From Brucella thiophenivorans (GTDB lineage Bacteria; Pseudomonadota; Alphaproteobacteria; Rhizobiales; Rhizobiaceae): DNA of 64,000 bases. The notes beneath the pieces were generated by a model. The model ran no database searches and had not been told where the DNA came from. It saw only the letters and a program-made list of their open reading frames with translations. Of the stretch, positions 44,236 to 52,578 are shown in pieces. The stretch lies in assembly GCF_002252445.1 (NCBI RefSeq), contig NZ_NNRJ01000019.1:1-64000 (forward strand). Direction: 5' to 3'. Position 1 is the first letter of the stretch; every line of letters begins with the position of its first letter. The position numbers were made by a program, and so were the translations under genes.

Positions 44236-45729
44236 ATGTCGAAACGTCCTTCCATTTCTTTCAGTGAATTTTCAGCGCCGCATAAAGGCGTAAGCATCGT
44301 TCTGGTTGCCAAGGGCGGCGGCTTTGCAGAAGAAGCAGGGCAGGCTGTCGGCGGCGCGGAAAAAATCGCGCGTATCATTGAAATATCTGGCTTTTCCGGG
44401 GCTTTGGGCAAAACTGCCGAAGCTATTGAAACGTCTGAAGGCGGTATCGACAAGATCGTCCTGGTGGGTGTTGGCGAACCCGGCGAACTTGGCAATGACG
44501 ACTGGATCAAGATCGGCGGCGCCGCTTTTTCGCGAATCGGTAAGTCCGAGCGCGCGACGCTCACACTTGCTTTGCCTGAAACAACGATCGCCGGCGATGA
44601 AGCAGGCGACGTGGCTCTCGGCATGATTCTGCGTTCATATGAGTTCAATCGCTACAAGACCCGTAAGAATGAAGAAGCCAATGAGCCAAAGCACGCTGCC
44701 AAGGTGCAGATTCATACAGCAGATGTGCATAGCGCCAAAAGAGCGCTCGAAGTTGCTGAAGCGGTTGCGGATGGTGTGCTGAAGGCGCGCGATCTGGTCA
44801 ACGAGCCTGCCAATATTCTCGGTCCTGTTGAGTTTGCAGAAGAAGCTCAGAAGCTTGAAAAGCTCGGCGTTAAGGTCGAGATTTTGGGCGAAAAGGAAAT
44901 GAAGAAGCTCGGCATGGGCTCGCTATTGGGTGTGGCACAGGGCTCGGTTCGTCCGCCACGCCTCGTTATCATGGAATGGCAGGGTGCTAAATCCAAGGAA
45001 AAGCCGGTCGCATTTGTCGGCAAGGGCGTGGTGTTCGATACCGGCGGCATTTCGATCAAGCCTGCGGCGGGCATGGAAGAAATGAAGGGTGACATGGGCG
45101 GTGCTGCTGCCGTCACTGGATTGATGCGCGCACTCGCAGGTCGTAAGGCCAAGGTGAACGCAATCGGCGTTATTGGTCTTGTGGAAAACATGCCCGATGG
45201 CAACGCGCAGCGCCCCGGCGACATCGTAACTTCGATGTCGGGTCAGACGATTGAAGTCATCAACACCGATGCCGAAGGCCGTCTCGTGCTCGCCGATGCA
45301 CTTCATTACACCAATGACCGCTTCAAACCGCAGTTCATCATCAATCTGGCAACGCTGACTGGTGCTGTTCTCGTAGCGCTGGGCACACATCATGCGGGTC
45401 TGTTCTCGAATGATGATGAGTTGGCAGACCAGCTCTACGAAGCTGGTCAGTCAACGGGCGAAAAGCTGTGGCGTCTGCCGCTTGGCAAAGAATACGACAA
45501 AATGATCGATTCCAAATTTGCCGATATGAAAAACAGCTCTGGCCGCTATGCCGGTGCAATCACGGCAGCACAATTCCTCAAGCGTTTCGTGGGCGACACC
45601 CCTTGGGCGCATCTGGATGTTGCAGGAACGGCAATGGCATCGCCCACCAACGAATATAGTCAGACTTGGGCGTCGGGCTATGGCGTTCGCCTTCTGGATC
45701 GTCTCGTTCGCGATAACTTCGAAAGCTGA
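44236..45729 (+). CDS. pepA: Leucyl aminopeptidase (M17)
   Basis: 497 residues from ATG 44236 with TTGGAG just upstream; a GTG 12 codons earlier is less likely. The C-terminal catalytic domain has [15 protein letters not shown] (metal lysine and aspartate), [11 protein letters not shown] and the family signature [14 protein letters not shown], so both zinc ions should bind. The enzyme removes N-terminal residues from peptides in the cytosol; in some bacteria it also binds DNA. holC follows after a hairpin, a pairing frequent in proteobacteria. Confidence 0.96.
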   Translation: MSKRPSISFSEFSAPHKGVSIVLVAKGGGFAEEAGQAVGGAEKIARIIEISGFSGALGKTAEAIETSEGGIDKIVLVGVGEPGELGNDDWIKIGGAAFSRIGKSERATLTLALPETTIAGDEAGDVALGMILRSYEFNRYKTRKNEEANEPKHAAKVQIHTADVHSAKRALEVAEAVADGVLKARDLVNEPANILGPVEFAEEAQKLEKLGVKVEILGEKEMKKLGMGSLLGVAQGSVRPPRLVIMEWQGAKSKEKPVAFVGKGVVFDTGGISIKPAAGMEEMKGDMGGAAAVTGLMRALAGRKAKVNAIGVIGLVENMPDGNAQRPGDIVTSMSGQTIEVINTDAEGRLVLADALHYTNDRFKPQFIINLATLTGAVLVALGTHHAGLFSNDDELADQLYEAGQSTGEKLWRLPLGKEYDKMIDSKFADMKNSSGRYAGAITAAQFLKRFVGDTPWAHLDVAGTAMASPTNEYSQTWASGYGVRLLDRLVRDNFES

Positions 45730-45751
45730 AACGAACAAAGAAACAAAGGCG

Positions 45752-45784
45752 TGGGCTGAGAAGGTGAATCGCTTTCTCAGCCCA
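45752..45784 (+). terminator. Hairpin between pepA and holC
   Basis: An 11-base-pair stem (TGGGCTGAGAA / TTCTCAGCCCA) with an 11-base loop. There is no T run afterwards, so it may stabilise or process the message rather than end it. Confidence 0.45.
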
Positions 45785-45807
45785 GCTAAATCCTATACAA
45801 AGAGCGC

Positions 45808-46257
45808 ATGGCCGAAATCCTCTTTTATCACCTGACAGAATCGACTCTGGATGAAGCTCTTCCGGGCCTTGTCGAGCGTTCGCTGACACGCGGTTGGCGC
45901 GTGACCATTCAGGCATTGACCGAGGAAAGGCGTGACACTTTAGACAGTCTGCTCTGGACTTTCTCGGATGCGTCTTTTGTGGCACATGGCACCGATCAGG
46001 AACCAAACCCGGAGCTTCAGCCTGTTTTGCTGACCACTTCGCAAGTCAATCTAAATGGCGCAACGGTTCGTTTTCTTGTCGAGGGTGCAGCGCTCGAAGA
46101 TGCGAGTAGCTATGATCGACTGGTTGTCATGTTCGATGGTCATAATCAGGATCAGCTTGAGCATGCCCGTACACAGTGGAAAGCCTTCAAGACGGAGAAC
46201 CACGATTTGACCTATTGGCAGCAGACACCGGATCGTCGCTGGGAGCGTAAAGCCTGA
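45808..46257 (+). CDS. holC: DNA polymerase III chi subunit
   Basis: 149 residues. The chi fold is recognisable from AEILFYHLTESTLDEALPGL, ERSLTRGWRVTIQ, then LDSLLWTFSDASFVAHGT and FLVEGA...YDRLVVMFDGHN. Chi links the clamp loader to SSB. It lies after pepA as in many proteobacteria. The start codon of the next gene overlaps its stop (TGATG). Confidence 0.92.
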   Translation: MAEILFYHLTESTLDEALPGLVERSLTRGWRVTIQALTEERRDTLDSLLWTFSDASFVAHGTDQEPNPELQPVLLTTSQVNLNGATVRFLVEGAALEDASSYDRLVVMFDGHNQDQLEHARTQWKAFKTENHDLTYWQQTPDRRWERKA

Positions 46258-46820
46258 TGCGCGCTGTTTTCATCGCAATGATTGTCGCGGGCTTTAGTCT
46301 GGCTCTTGGTTATCCCTGGTATGTGCGACATTTCACTGGCGACGAGATTGGTCGCTGGCCGATCCTTGAAAGTCGCGAGAGCGGTTTCATCACGCAGGAA
46401 ATTCCGCTTGCCGCAAGCGACGCACCGGTGCGTATCTTTCTGGATGCTATTCCATTGCCGGGCTATGTGCCTGCTGATCGGCGTTCGGCTGTAACGCTCG
46501 CGGTCAGCCGAAATGGTATGCCGGTTTTATCGCAAGGTCTCGATTTTGCATCGACCAGCAGCTCGATCAATACGGATCGTCCGCAGGATGGCAGTGTGCT
46601 TCGTCAAAGCGCAGGCGATATTGATCCGGTTCTTTCGGGCAATTACGTGTTCCGCGCCGTTCAGGGCAACACGGACGGTCTGCAACTCTCAAAAGCTGAA
46701 CTCGTTCTGCGCCGTGGTGCTGACGAAGCGGATGAGACCTACACAACGATTGGGCTCGTTGTTGGCGTTCTCGGCGTTTATGCGCTAATGCGCACGCGCA
46801 TTCGTCGGCGGGCTGAATAA
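46257..46820 (+). CDS. Uncharacterised membrane protein
   Basis: 187 residues. One N-terminal helix (VFIAMIVAGFSLALGYPWYV) and one C-terminal helix (IGLVVGVLGVYALMRTRI) flank a soluble beta-rich domain of about 130 residues (ITQEIPLAASDAPVRIFLDA, LSGNYVFRAV), probably periplasmic, with a basic cytoplasmic end. I do not recognise the family. Overlap with holC (TGATG) suggests translational coupling, but nothing visible ties it to replication. Confidence 0.65.
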   Translation: MRAVFIAMIVAGFSLALGYPWYVRHFTGDEIGRWPILESRESGFITQEIPLAASDAPVRIFLDAIPLPGYVPADRRSAVTLAVSRNGMPVLSQGLDFASTSSSINTDRPQDGSVLRQSAGDIDPVLSGNYVFRAVQGNTDGLQLSKAELVLRRGADEADETYTTIGLVVGVLGVYALMRTRIRRRAE

Positions 46821-46823
46821 TAT

Positions 46824-48707
46824 TTATTCAGCCATTGCATCTTCATATTCAGAAGACATTTCCAGCCATTTGTCTTCGGCTTGCGCGAGCGATGATTTAG
46901 CATCGCTCATTTCCTTGTTGATGCGGATCGCCTTCTGCGGCTCTTTTTCATAGAGAGCAGGGTCTTCCAATTGTGTTGTGAAGCCGTGAATCTGTTTCTG
47001 CAGTTTCTGCATCAAGCTCTCGGTTTCCTTGATCTTTTTGAGCAAGGGAGCCATCGTTTCACGCTTCTGTGCAGCAAGTTTGCGCTGCTCTGCTTTGTTA
47101 ACCTTCGGCCCTTCGTCACGTTCTGATACCTGTTCGCCCTTGGCATCGCTAAGAACAATCTGGCGATATTCATCAAGATCGCCATCAAACGCTTTTACCC
47201 CGCCCTCACGCACAAGCCACAGACGTTCCATGGTTGCTTCGATCAGGTGGCGGTCGTGAGCGATCAGAATAACTGCGCCATTAAATGCATTGAGTGCATG
47301 AACGAGTTCTTCGCGGCTGTCGATGTCAAGATGGTTGGTCGGCTCATCAAGGATCAGCAGGTTCGGACCATGAAAAGTCGCGAGGCCCATGAGAAGACGT
47401 GCTTTTTCACCGCCGGACAAATCTCTGGCCGGTGTGAGCATCTTTTCGGTCGAAAGCCCCATCTGGGCAACGCGGGCGCGAACTTTTGCTTCCAGCTCAC
47501 CTGGCATGAGCTTGCGCACATGCTCAATTGCATTGTCTTCGGGGATCAGATCATCCATCTGATGCTGCGCGAAGAAAGCGACTTTCAGGCTTGGTGACAG
47601 CGTAAGATCACCCTTTTCGGGCTGCAAGCGTCCGGCAATCAGCTTGGCGAGCGTCGACTTGCCATTACCGTTTGAACCGAGCAATGCAATGCGGTCATCA
47701 TTATCGATGCGCAGCGTCACATTACGCAGGACAGGCTTGCCCGGCACATAACCGACATCGGCGTTATCCAGTGCGATAATTGGCGATGCTGTTTTCTTGT
47801 CTGCATCGGGAAACCGGAATGGCTGCACATTGCTGTCGACATAAAGCTCAATGGGTTTGAGCTTTTCCAGCGCCTTCATGCGCGATTGCGCCTGACGTGC
47901 CTTGGTTGCCTTGGCCCGGAAACGCTCCACGAAGGATTCCATATGCTTGCGGTGCGCTTCCTGCTTGGCATGGGCTTTTTGCTGAAGCTCCAGCATTTCA
48001 TGGCGCTGCCGCTCGAACTGGTCGTAATTGCCGCGCCAGAAGCTGATCTTCTTCTGATCAAGATGCATGATCGATGACGTGGCAGAGTTCAACAGATCAC
48101 GATCATGGCTGATGATGATAACCGTGTGCGGATAGCGCTTCACATAATCAACCAGCCACAACACGCCTTCCAGATCGAGATAGTTGGTTGGTTCGTCGAG
48201 CAGCAAGAGATCGGGTTCGGCAAACAGCACCGCTGCAAGTGCCACGCGCATCCGCCAGCCACCGGAAAAGGCGGAAGCAGGTCTGCGCTGCGCTTCGGCA
48301 TTAAACCCGAGACCTGACAGGATCGCGCCCGCACGCGCTTCTGCCGAATGCGCATTAATATCGGCAAGGCGGGTATGAATTTCTGCAATGCGATGCGGAT
48401 CGGAGGCAATCTCTGCTTCTTCAAGCAGCGCTGCACGCTCCTTATCCGCTTTCATGACAATTTCAATCAGCGCATCTTCTGTACCGGGAGCTTCCTGTGC
48501 CACCTGACCGATGCGCGTGTTTCGGGGCAGTGAAATACTGCCACTCTCTGACGCAAGATCGCCGGTAATAACGCGAAACAGGGTGGATTTTCCGGTGCCG
48601 TTGCGGCCAACAAAACCCGTCTTCGATCCCGCAGGCAGCGTTACGCTGGCGTGGTCGATCAGAAGGCGTCCGGCGATTCGTACGGAGATGTCGTCAAGAA
48701 TAAGCAT
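46824..48707 (-). CDS. ABC-F family ATPase (YheS/Uup-like)
   Basis: 627 residues with two ABC domains in one chain and no membrane part. Walker A sequences are GRNGTGKST (near 34-42) and GSNGNGKST (near 340); signatures are FSGGWRMR and LSGGEKARL; Walker B are LLLLDEPTNYLDLEG and LLILDEPTNHLDIDS. A charged inter-domain linker with the ABC-F pattern sits near 230-290 and the C-terminus (about 530-627) is a coiled coil rich in Glu, Lys and Gln. ABC-F proteins act on the ribosome exit site. Overall plan fits YheS or Uup. Confidence 0.88.
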   Translation of the reverse strand: MLILDDISVRIAGRLLIDHASVTLPAGSKTGFVGRNGTGKSTLFRVITGDLASESGSISLPRNTRIGQVAQEAPGTEDALIEIVMKADKERAALLEEAEIASDPHRIAEIHTRLADINAHSAEARAGAILSGLGFNAEAQRRPASAFSGGWRMRVALAAVLFAEPDLLLLDEPTNYLDLEGVLWLVDYVKRYPHTVIIISHDRDLLNSATSSIMHLDQKKISFWRGNYDQFERQRHEMLELQQKAHAKQEAHRKHMESFVERFRAKATKARQAQSRMKALEKLKPIELYVDSNVQPFRFPDADKKTASPIIALDNADVGYVPGKPVLRNVTLRIDNDDRIALLGSNGNGKSTLAKLIAGRLQPEKGDLTLSPSLKVAFFAQHQMDDLIPEDNAIEHVRKLMPGELEAKVRARVAQMGLSTEKMLTPARDLSGGEKARLLMGLATFHGPNLLILDEPTNHLDIDSREELVHALNAFNGAVILIAHDRHLIEATMERLWLVREGGVKAFDGDLDEYRQIVLSDAKGEQVSERDEGPKVNKAEQRKLAAQKRETMAPLLKKIKETESLMQKLQKQIHGFTTQLEDPALYEKEPQKAIRINKEMSDAKSSLAQAEDKWLEMSSEYEDAMAE

Positions 48708-48763
48708 GGTGAAAAGGCTTTTGCACGGCTTCTAAATTTTCTGCAAGTATCAACTCTTAACTA

Positions 48764-49276
48764 TCAGGCGAAACGGCGCCCCGCTTCGATGCGCTGAAAC
48801 TGAATGAGATCAAGCGACGGGGCGTCTGTCCCGAGCCGCGTGAGTGCTGCATGGATTTGCCCGCGATGATGGGTTTGGTGGTTGAACAAATGGCCAAGAG
48901 CAGGAGCAAGTCGCTGGCTGATCGTGCGTACATTGGTGGCTGTCATGTAAGTGAAGCGACCCGCGAGGCGCTCAGTGCTCATGCCTTCGATATAGTTGCA
49001 GATACGATCATCTTCCGCACGGCGCAGTTTACGCAGTTTTATGAAATCGTCGGTGATGATGGCATCGAGTTCGCGCGGATGATCGCCTTCGCCGGTAAAG
49101 CGCTTCATCCAGATGCGATCAGTGACCAGCAAGTGATTGAAGGTGCGATGGATTGAACCAAAGAAAAGTCCGAGATCCAGCCGATAGTCCGGATCGCTGA
49201 GGTCGGCGGCTGCGCAATAGAGCAAGTCATTGGCCCAGCGATTGTAATGAGCGAACATTAAGAAGTGCTGTTCCAT
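48764..49276 (-). CDS. DinB/DUF664-like four-helix metal protein
   Basis: 170 residues from ATG 49276 with GGGGA upstream. The DinB fold is supported by HYNRWANDLL near the start and the histidine triad: H48 in FNHLLVTDRIW, and two histidines in HLFNHQTHHRGQIHA near 135. Members bind a divalent metal and some act as thiol-dependent transferases; the role here is unknown. A dispersed repeat lies directly upstream. Confidence 0.8.
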   Translation of the reverse strand: MEQHFLMFAHYNRWANDLLYCAAADLSDPDYRLDLGLFFGSIHRTFNHLLVTDRIWMKRFTGEGDHPRELDAIITDDFIKLRKLRRAEDDRICNYIEGMSTERLAGRFTYMTATNVRTISQRLAPALGHLFNHQTHHRGQIHAALTRLGTDAPSLDLIQFQRIEAGRRFA

Positions 49277-49290
49277 GATTTCCCCCGAGA

Positions 49291-49357
49291 GTATTTCCAG
49301 AAAAAGTGCGAAGCGGTTTTGCCTAGGATAAGTGCGGAAAGACAAAAAGTTAGAGTG
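49291..49357 (+). repeat. Dispersed intergenic repeat, copy 5
   Basis: TTTCCAGAAAAAGTGCGAAGC and GGTTTTGCCTAGG then GGAAAGACAAAAAGTTAGAG share the AAAAGTGCGAAGCGGTTTT core with the copies at 11.9 and 62.3 kb and the ACAAAAAGTTA block with the copy at 2.1 kb. Confidence 0.65.
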
Positions 49358-49536
49358 TAGTTTGTGCCCCAAAGAGCCGCACGGCGCTTCAGTGAATCAA
49401 CTGTCCCCATCTATGCAGTCAATTTTCTGCCGTCTCAAGCTGATAAGCGTGTTGGCGAGGGGCTCCCCCTTGGCAATCGGGCCTATCGACGTTATAGAGC
49501 CTCACTTTCCGAATTTTCCATCATACAAGGTGTCCT

Positions 49537-49959
49537 ATGGCAATCGAACGTACCTTCTCCATGATCAAGCCTGATGCAACCCGCCGCAACCTGACCGGTG
49601 CGATCACCACCAAGCTTGAAGAAGCTGGTCTGCGTGTTGTTGCTTCCAAGCGCGTTTGGATGAGCACCCGTGAAGCTGAAGGCTTCTACGCTGTTCACAA
49701 AGAGCGTCCTTTCTTTGGTGAGCTGGTTGAATCCATGTCGTCGGGTCCAACCATTGTTCAGGTTCTCGAAGGCGAAAACGCCATTCTGAAGAATCGTGAA
49801 GTCATGGGCGCAACCAACCCTGCAAACGCAGACGCTGGCACAATCCGTAAGGAATTCGCTCTGTCGATCGGCGAAAACTCGGTTCACGGTTCGGATGCTC
49901 CTGAAACCGCTGCTGAAGAAATCGCTTATTGGTTCTCCGGCACCGAAATCGTTGGCTAA
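49537..49959 (+). CDS. ndk: Nucleoside diphosphate kinase
   Basis: 140 residues. K11 in [11 protein letters not shown], the substrate loop, and the phosphohistidine H117 in NSVHGSD are all present. Ndk balances nucleoside triphosphates. Length is standard. A strong terminator follows. Codon choice is of the highly expressed type, with a preference for CGT, CTG and GAA. Confidence 0.97.
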   Translation: MAIERTFSMIKPDATRRNLTGAITTKLEEAGLRVVASKRVWMSTREAEGFYAVHKERPFFGELVESMSSGPTIVQVLEGENAILKNREVMGATNPANADAGTIRKEFALSIGENSVHGSDAPETAAEEIAYWFSGTEIVG

Positions 49960-49977
49960 TTGCTGAGATCACGAACG

Positions 49978-50010
49978 AAAAAAGCCCGGTCGCGAGACCG
50001 GGCTTTTTTT
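49978..50010 (+). terminator. Terminator of ndk
   Basis: Perfect eight-base-pair stem (GCCCGGTC / GACCGGGC), loop GCGA, flanked by A6 and T7, so it can also serve the convergent gene. Confidence 0.93.
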
Positions 50011-50027
50011 ATGACATATGCAAGGGA

Positions 50028-50831
50028 TTAAAGGCTTTGTGAAAGCCGTGCCAATTCGTCGCCACCTTCATCAATGAGAACGAGTTTGCCTGCATCAAGT
50101 TTGTATGTGCGCGTTTTACTCAGAACATCAAGGAACTTGCGCTCCTGGTTCATGAGCGCGGGGGGGCACTGCATATAGGTTGAGCCGATTTCGGCAAATG
50201 AAATACTGCTTCCCGAAATCACAGCCTTGCTCATGAAGCGATTGCAGCCGCCTGATCCGCTGGCTGTACCGTCAGAATCGACCAGTAAAGTGGTTTGTGC
50301 CGTATCGACGACGCCGCCCCCCTGTATATCTTCCGCGAGCCAATCTTTACCTTCGATCCCAATTGCAACGGCTTCGTCAGTGGCTTTTCGAACCATAACG
50401 AGCTTGAGTTCGATAGGCGCTGCGGCATCTTTTGGATCAACGGTATAACGCTCGTCATTGACGAACCATAGCGTGTCACCGGCTGCGATGCGCGCTTGAA
50501 GGGCATAAGTGTGCTGAGGTTCGACTTTGTCTGTGTCGAAGCTGATCGCAAACGGAATAGGCGAGCCCTGCGGTGCTTCGATCCGTGTCTCGCCAATTAT
50601 CTTAGAGGGGGCATCAGCCAGAGAAACATCAACGAGCTGTACGATGAGGTGGGCTTCGGGAGGCAAGGCAATACGCTCACGATAGATAGCCTTGCCGCTT
50701 ATTGTTTTTTCGGCAGCAATACTTGCCGTAGGCATGGACGTGGTGACAAACATTGCGGCACCACCGAGCATGCCAATGCCTGCAGTGAGCGCTGCCACGA
50801 TAGAAAGTGTTTTTGTCAAACCTTTTAGCAT
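50028..50831 (-). CDS. YbaY-like plus META-domain envelope protein
   Basis: 267 residues from ATG 50831 (a TTG two codons earlier is possible). N-terminal signal or anchor (LSIVAALTAGIGMLGGAAMF). Residues about 45-155 match the YbaY beta-sandwich (ISGKAIYRERIALPPEAHLI, VQLVDVSLAD, PFAISFD). Residues about 185-265 match a META/HslJ domain (SGSGGCNRFMSKA, then SIS...STYMQCPPALMNQE), including its two cysteines. HslJ-type domains in other bacteria relate to novobiocin tolerance and heat shock. The combination is known in proteobacteria but no function is established. Confidence 0.75.
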   Translation of the reverse strand: MLKGLTKTLSIVAALTAGIGMLGGAAMFVTTSMPTASIAAEKTISGKAIYRERIALPPEAHLIVQLVDVSLADAPSKIIGETRIEAPQGSPIPFAISFDTDKVEPQHTYALQARIAAGDTLWFVNDERYTVDPKDAAAPIELKLVMVRKATDEAVAIGIEGKDWLAEDIQGGGVVDTAQTTLLVDSDGTASGSGGCNRFMSKAVISGSSISFAEIGSTYMQCPPALMNQERKFLDVLSKTRTYKLDAGKLVLIDEGGDELARLSQSL

Positions 50832-51113
50832 TGCCAAATCCGAAACTTCCGCTCCCCATATTTATAATCATGCGGCTGCAAATATTTTGACGGATATTTT
50901 TGCTATCCGAATCTGCGACGCATCATAATTAATGAGGCAAACATTAAACGTTGCTTCATGTGAAAATTGTGGCGGCACGATTATTTGCCATTCATATCTC
51001 CCTATATTCTAGGGGGTTAAATAGTTAATTCGCAATTAAATGGATATTATGATATTTGCTGAATTAGAAAAAGAATTTTGCGAACGTCATCTTGGGCGCA
51101 ATTAAGCCCAATC

Positions 51114-51593
51114 TCATCGGTTCTCCCAACGCTCTCGGCTTTGATCATCTTCTGCCTTTGATTCGACCCAGCCGCCGATTTCGCCATTAATCAGATGCTC
51201 ACGTTTCCAGAACGGCGCTCCGGTTTTCATGAAATCCATGAGGAAGGATGCAGCTTCAAATGCTGCCTGACGGTGCGACGATGCGGTGACAACAAGAACA
51301 ATATTTTCGCCCGGCTCAATAAGACCATAGCGATGAATGATTGAAACGCCACAGAGTGGCCAGCGAGCAATGGCTTCTTGAGCAATGCGGTGGATCTCCG
51401 CTTGCGCCATCCCCGGATAATGTTCGAGTTCAAGCGCAGACAATTTGCCGCCCTCATCGCGGCAAAGACCGGTGAAACTGACAACTGCACCTATATCCTT
51501 GCGACCATCACCGAGCTTACGGATTTCTTCGGCTATGTCGAAGTCGGCATTGCGGACATCGATGAAAAGCGGGCAGGTTTCAAATCCTGCCAT
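51114..51593 (-). CDS. moaE: Molybdopterin synthase catalytic subunit
   Basis: 159 residues from ATG 51593 (AGGTGG upstream inside moaD); GTG 51602 is an alternative. Conserved MoaE parts are GAVVSFTGLCRDEG, LELEHYPGMAQAEI, VVTASSHRQAAFEAASFLMD and the catalytic-lysine region APFWKREHL. With MoaD it inserts sulphur into cyclic pyranopterin monophosphate. Position right after moaD with a short overlap shows coupling. The molybdopterin oxidoreductase at 60-62 kb is one possible user of the cofactor. Confidence 0.94.
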   Translation of the reverse strand: MAGFETCPLFIDVRNADFDIAEEIRKLGDGRKDIGAVVSFTGLCRDEGGKLSALELEHYPGMAQAEIHRIAQEAIARWPLCGVSIIHRYGLIEPGENIVLVVTASSHRQAAFEAASFLMDFMKTGAPFWKREHLINGEIGGWVESKAEDDQSRERWENR

Positions 51594-51594
51594 T

Positions 51595-51858
51595 TCAGCC
51601 ACCTGTCATGGGCGGGAAAAGTGCCACTTCATTGCCGTCTCTGACCAGTTCGTTATGCTCGGCATGCTCTTGATTGATGGCGGCTCGAATGACTTTTTCA
51701 TGCTCAAAAGCGATTTCATACTCGTCGCCAAGCGTTTTAAGATGTGAGATGAGTTCACCAACGGTAATGGTGTCGGAAGGAAGATCGATCACTTCCTCTC
51801 CTTTGCCGATATTCTCACGCACCCAGGCGAAATAGACGAGCTTTACGCGCATATTCAT
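51595..51858 (-). CDS. moaD: Molybdopterin synthase sulphur-carrier subunit
   Basis: 87 residues from ATG 51858, which overlaps the pgsA stop codon by one base. The ubiquitin-like fold begins MRVKLVYFAWVRENIG and ends FPPMTGG; the terminal Gly-Gly is thiocarboxylated and donates sulphur to molybdopterin precursor. Its last codons overlap moaE. The pgsA-moaD-moaE order is common in Rhizobiales. Confidence 0.94.
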   Translation of the reverse strand: MNMRVKLVYFAWVRENIGKGEEVIDLPSDTITVGELISHLKTLGDEYEIAFEHEKVIRAAINQEHAEHNELVRDGNEVALFPPMTGG

Positions 51859-52448
51859 CAATCCATGACATGTTTAAGGCCTGCACGGAAATAATCCCAA
51901 CCGGTGTAAAGCGTCAGGATTGCAGAAATCCAAAGCAATGTAATGCCGATTTCGGTCGTGTAAGGCAGGACTTTTTCCCCTGCAGGACCGGCAAGCAGGA
52001 ATGCAAGTGCAACCATCTGTGCGGTGGTTTTCCATTTTGCAAGCTGCGAAACTGGAACGCTCACTTTGAGTTCGGCAAGATATTCACGCAGACCTGAAAC
52101 AAGAATTTCACGGCAGAGAATGATAATTGCTGCCCACAGGCTCCAGCCCGCAATGGTCTTTGCAGGATCGGCCGCTAGCAAAAGAAGACAGGTGGAAACC
52201 AGCAGCTTATCTGCAATCGGATCGAGCATGCGCCCAATCGTTGAGGTCTGTTTCCAGGCCCGTGCGAGATAGCCATCGAAAAAGTCTGTAATGCTTGCGA
52301 AGACAAAAATTCCCAATGCAGACCAACGCGCAAAATCACTGGAATGAAGGCGACCTTCGATGAAAAAGCACAGTGCGACCAGAGGCACCGCCAGAATTCT
52401 CACGTAAGTCAGGATGTTTGGCAAAGAAAGAGTGTGATTGTTACGCAT
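51858..52448 (-). CDS. pgsA: CDP-diacylglycerol-glycerol-3-phosphate 3-phosphatidyltransferase
   Basis: 196 residues from ATG 52448 with GCGGAA upstream; a longer frame lacks support. The CDP-alcohol phosphotransferase signature D-G-x2-A-R-x8-G-x3-D-x3-D is complete: DGYLARAWKQ, then GRMLDPIAD. Four or more membrane helices. It makes phosphatidylglycerophosphate, the first step to phosphatidylglycerol and cardiolipin. SLPNILTYVRILAVPL at the N-terminus is typical. It overlaps moaD and lies after uvrC on the same strand. Confidence 0.94.
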   Translation of the reverse strand: MRNNHTLSLPNILTYVRILAVPLVALCFFIEGRLHSSDFARWSALGIFVFASITDFFDGYLARAWKQTSTIGRMLDPIADKLLVSTCLLLLAADPAKTIAGWSLWAAIIILCREILVSGLREYLAELKVSVPVSQLAKWKTTAQMVALAFLLAGPAGEKVLPYTTEIGITLLWISAILTLYTGWDYFRAGLKHVMD

Positions 52449-52578
52449 TGTTCCGCCGCATTCGTTGTAGGTGCACATCAACAGGGATGGCATAGAAAAT
52501 CAACACCTGCTCATGTGTTCTTTCGGGACGTAATGACGCCTGTGGAGGAATAGTTGCCCAAACCCGGACAAAATTACG

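Noticed and set aside
51039-51107. Very short frame (about 21 codons) upstream of moaE's end on the plus strand
   Set aside because: No ribosome binding site, AT-rich context, and it runs into the 3' end of moaE; likely chance.
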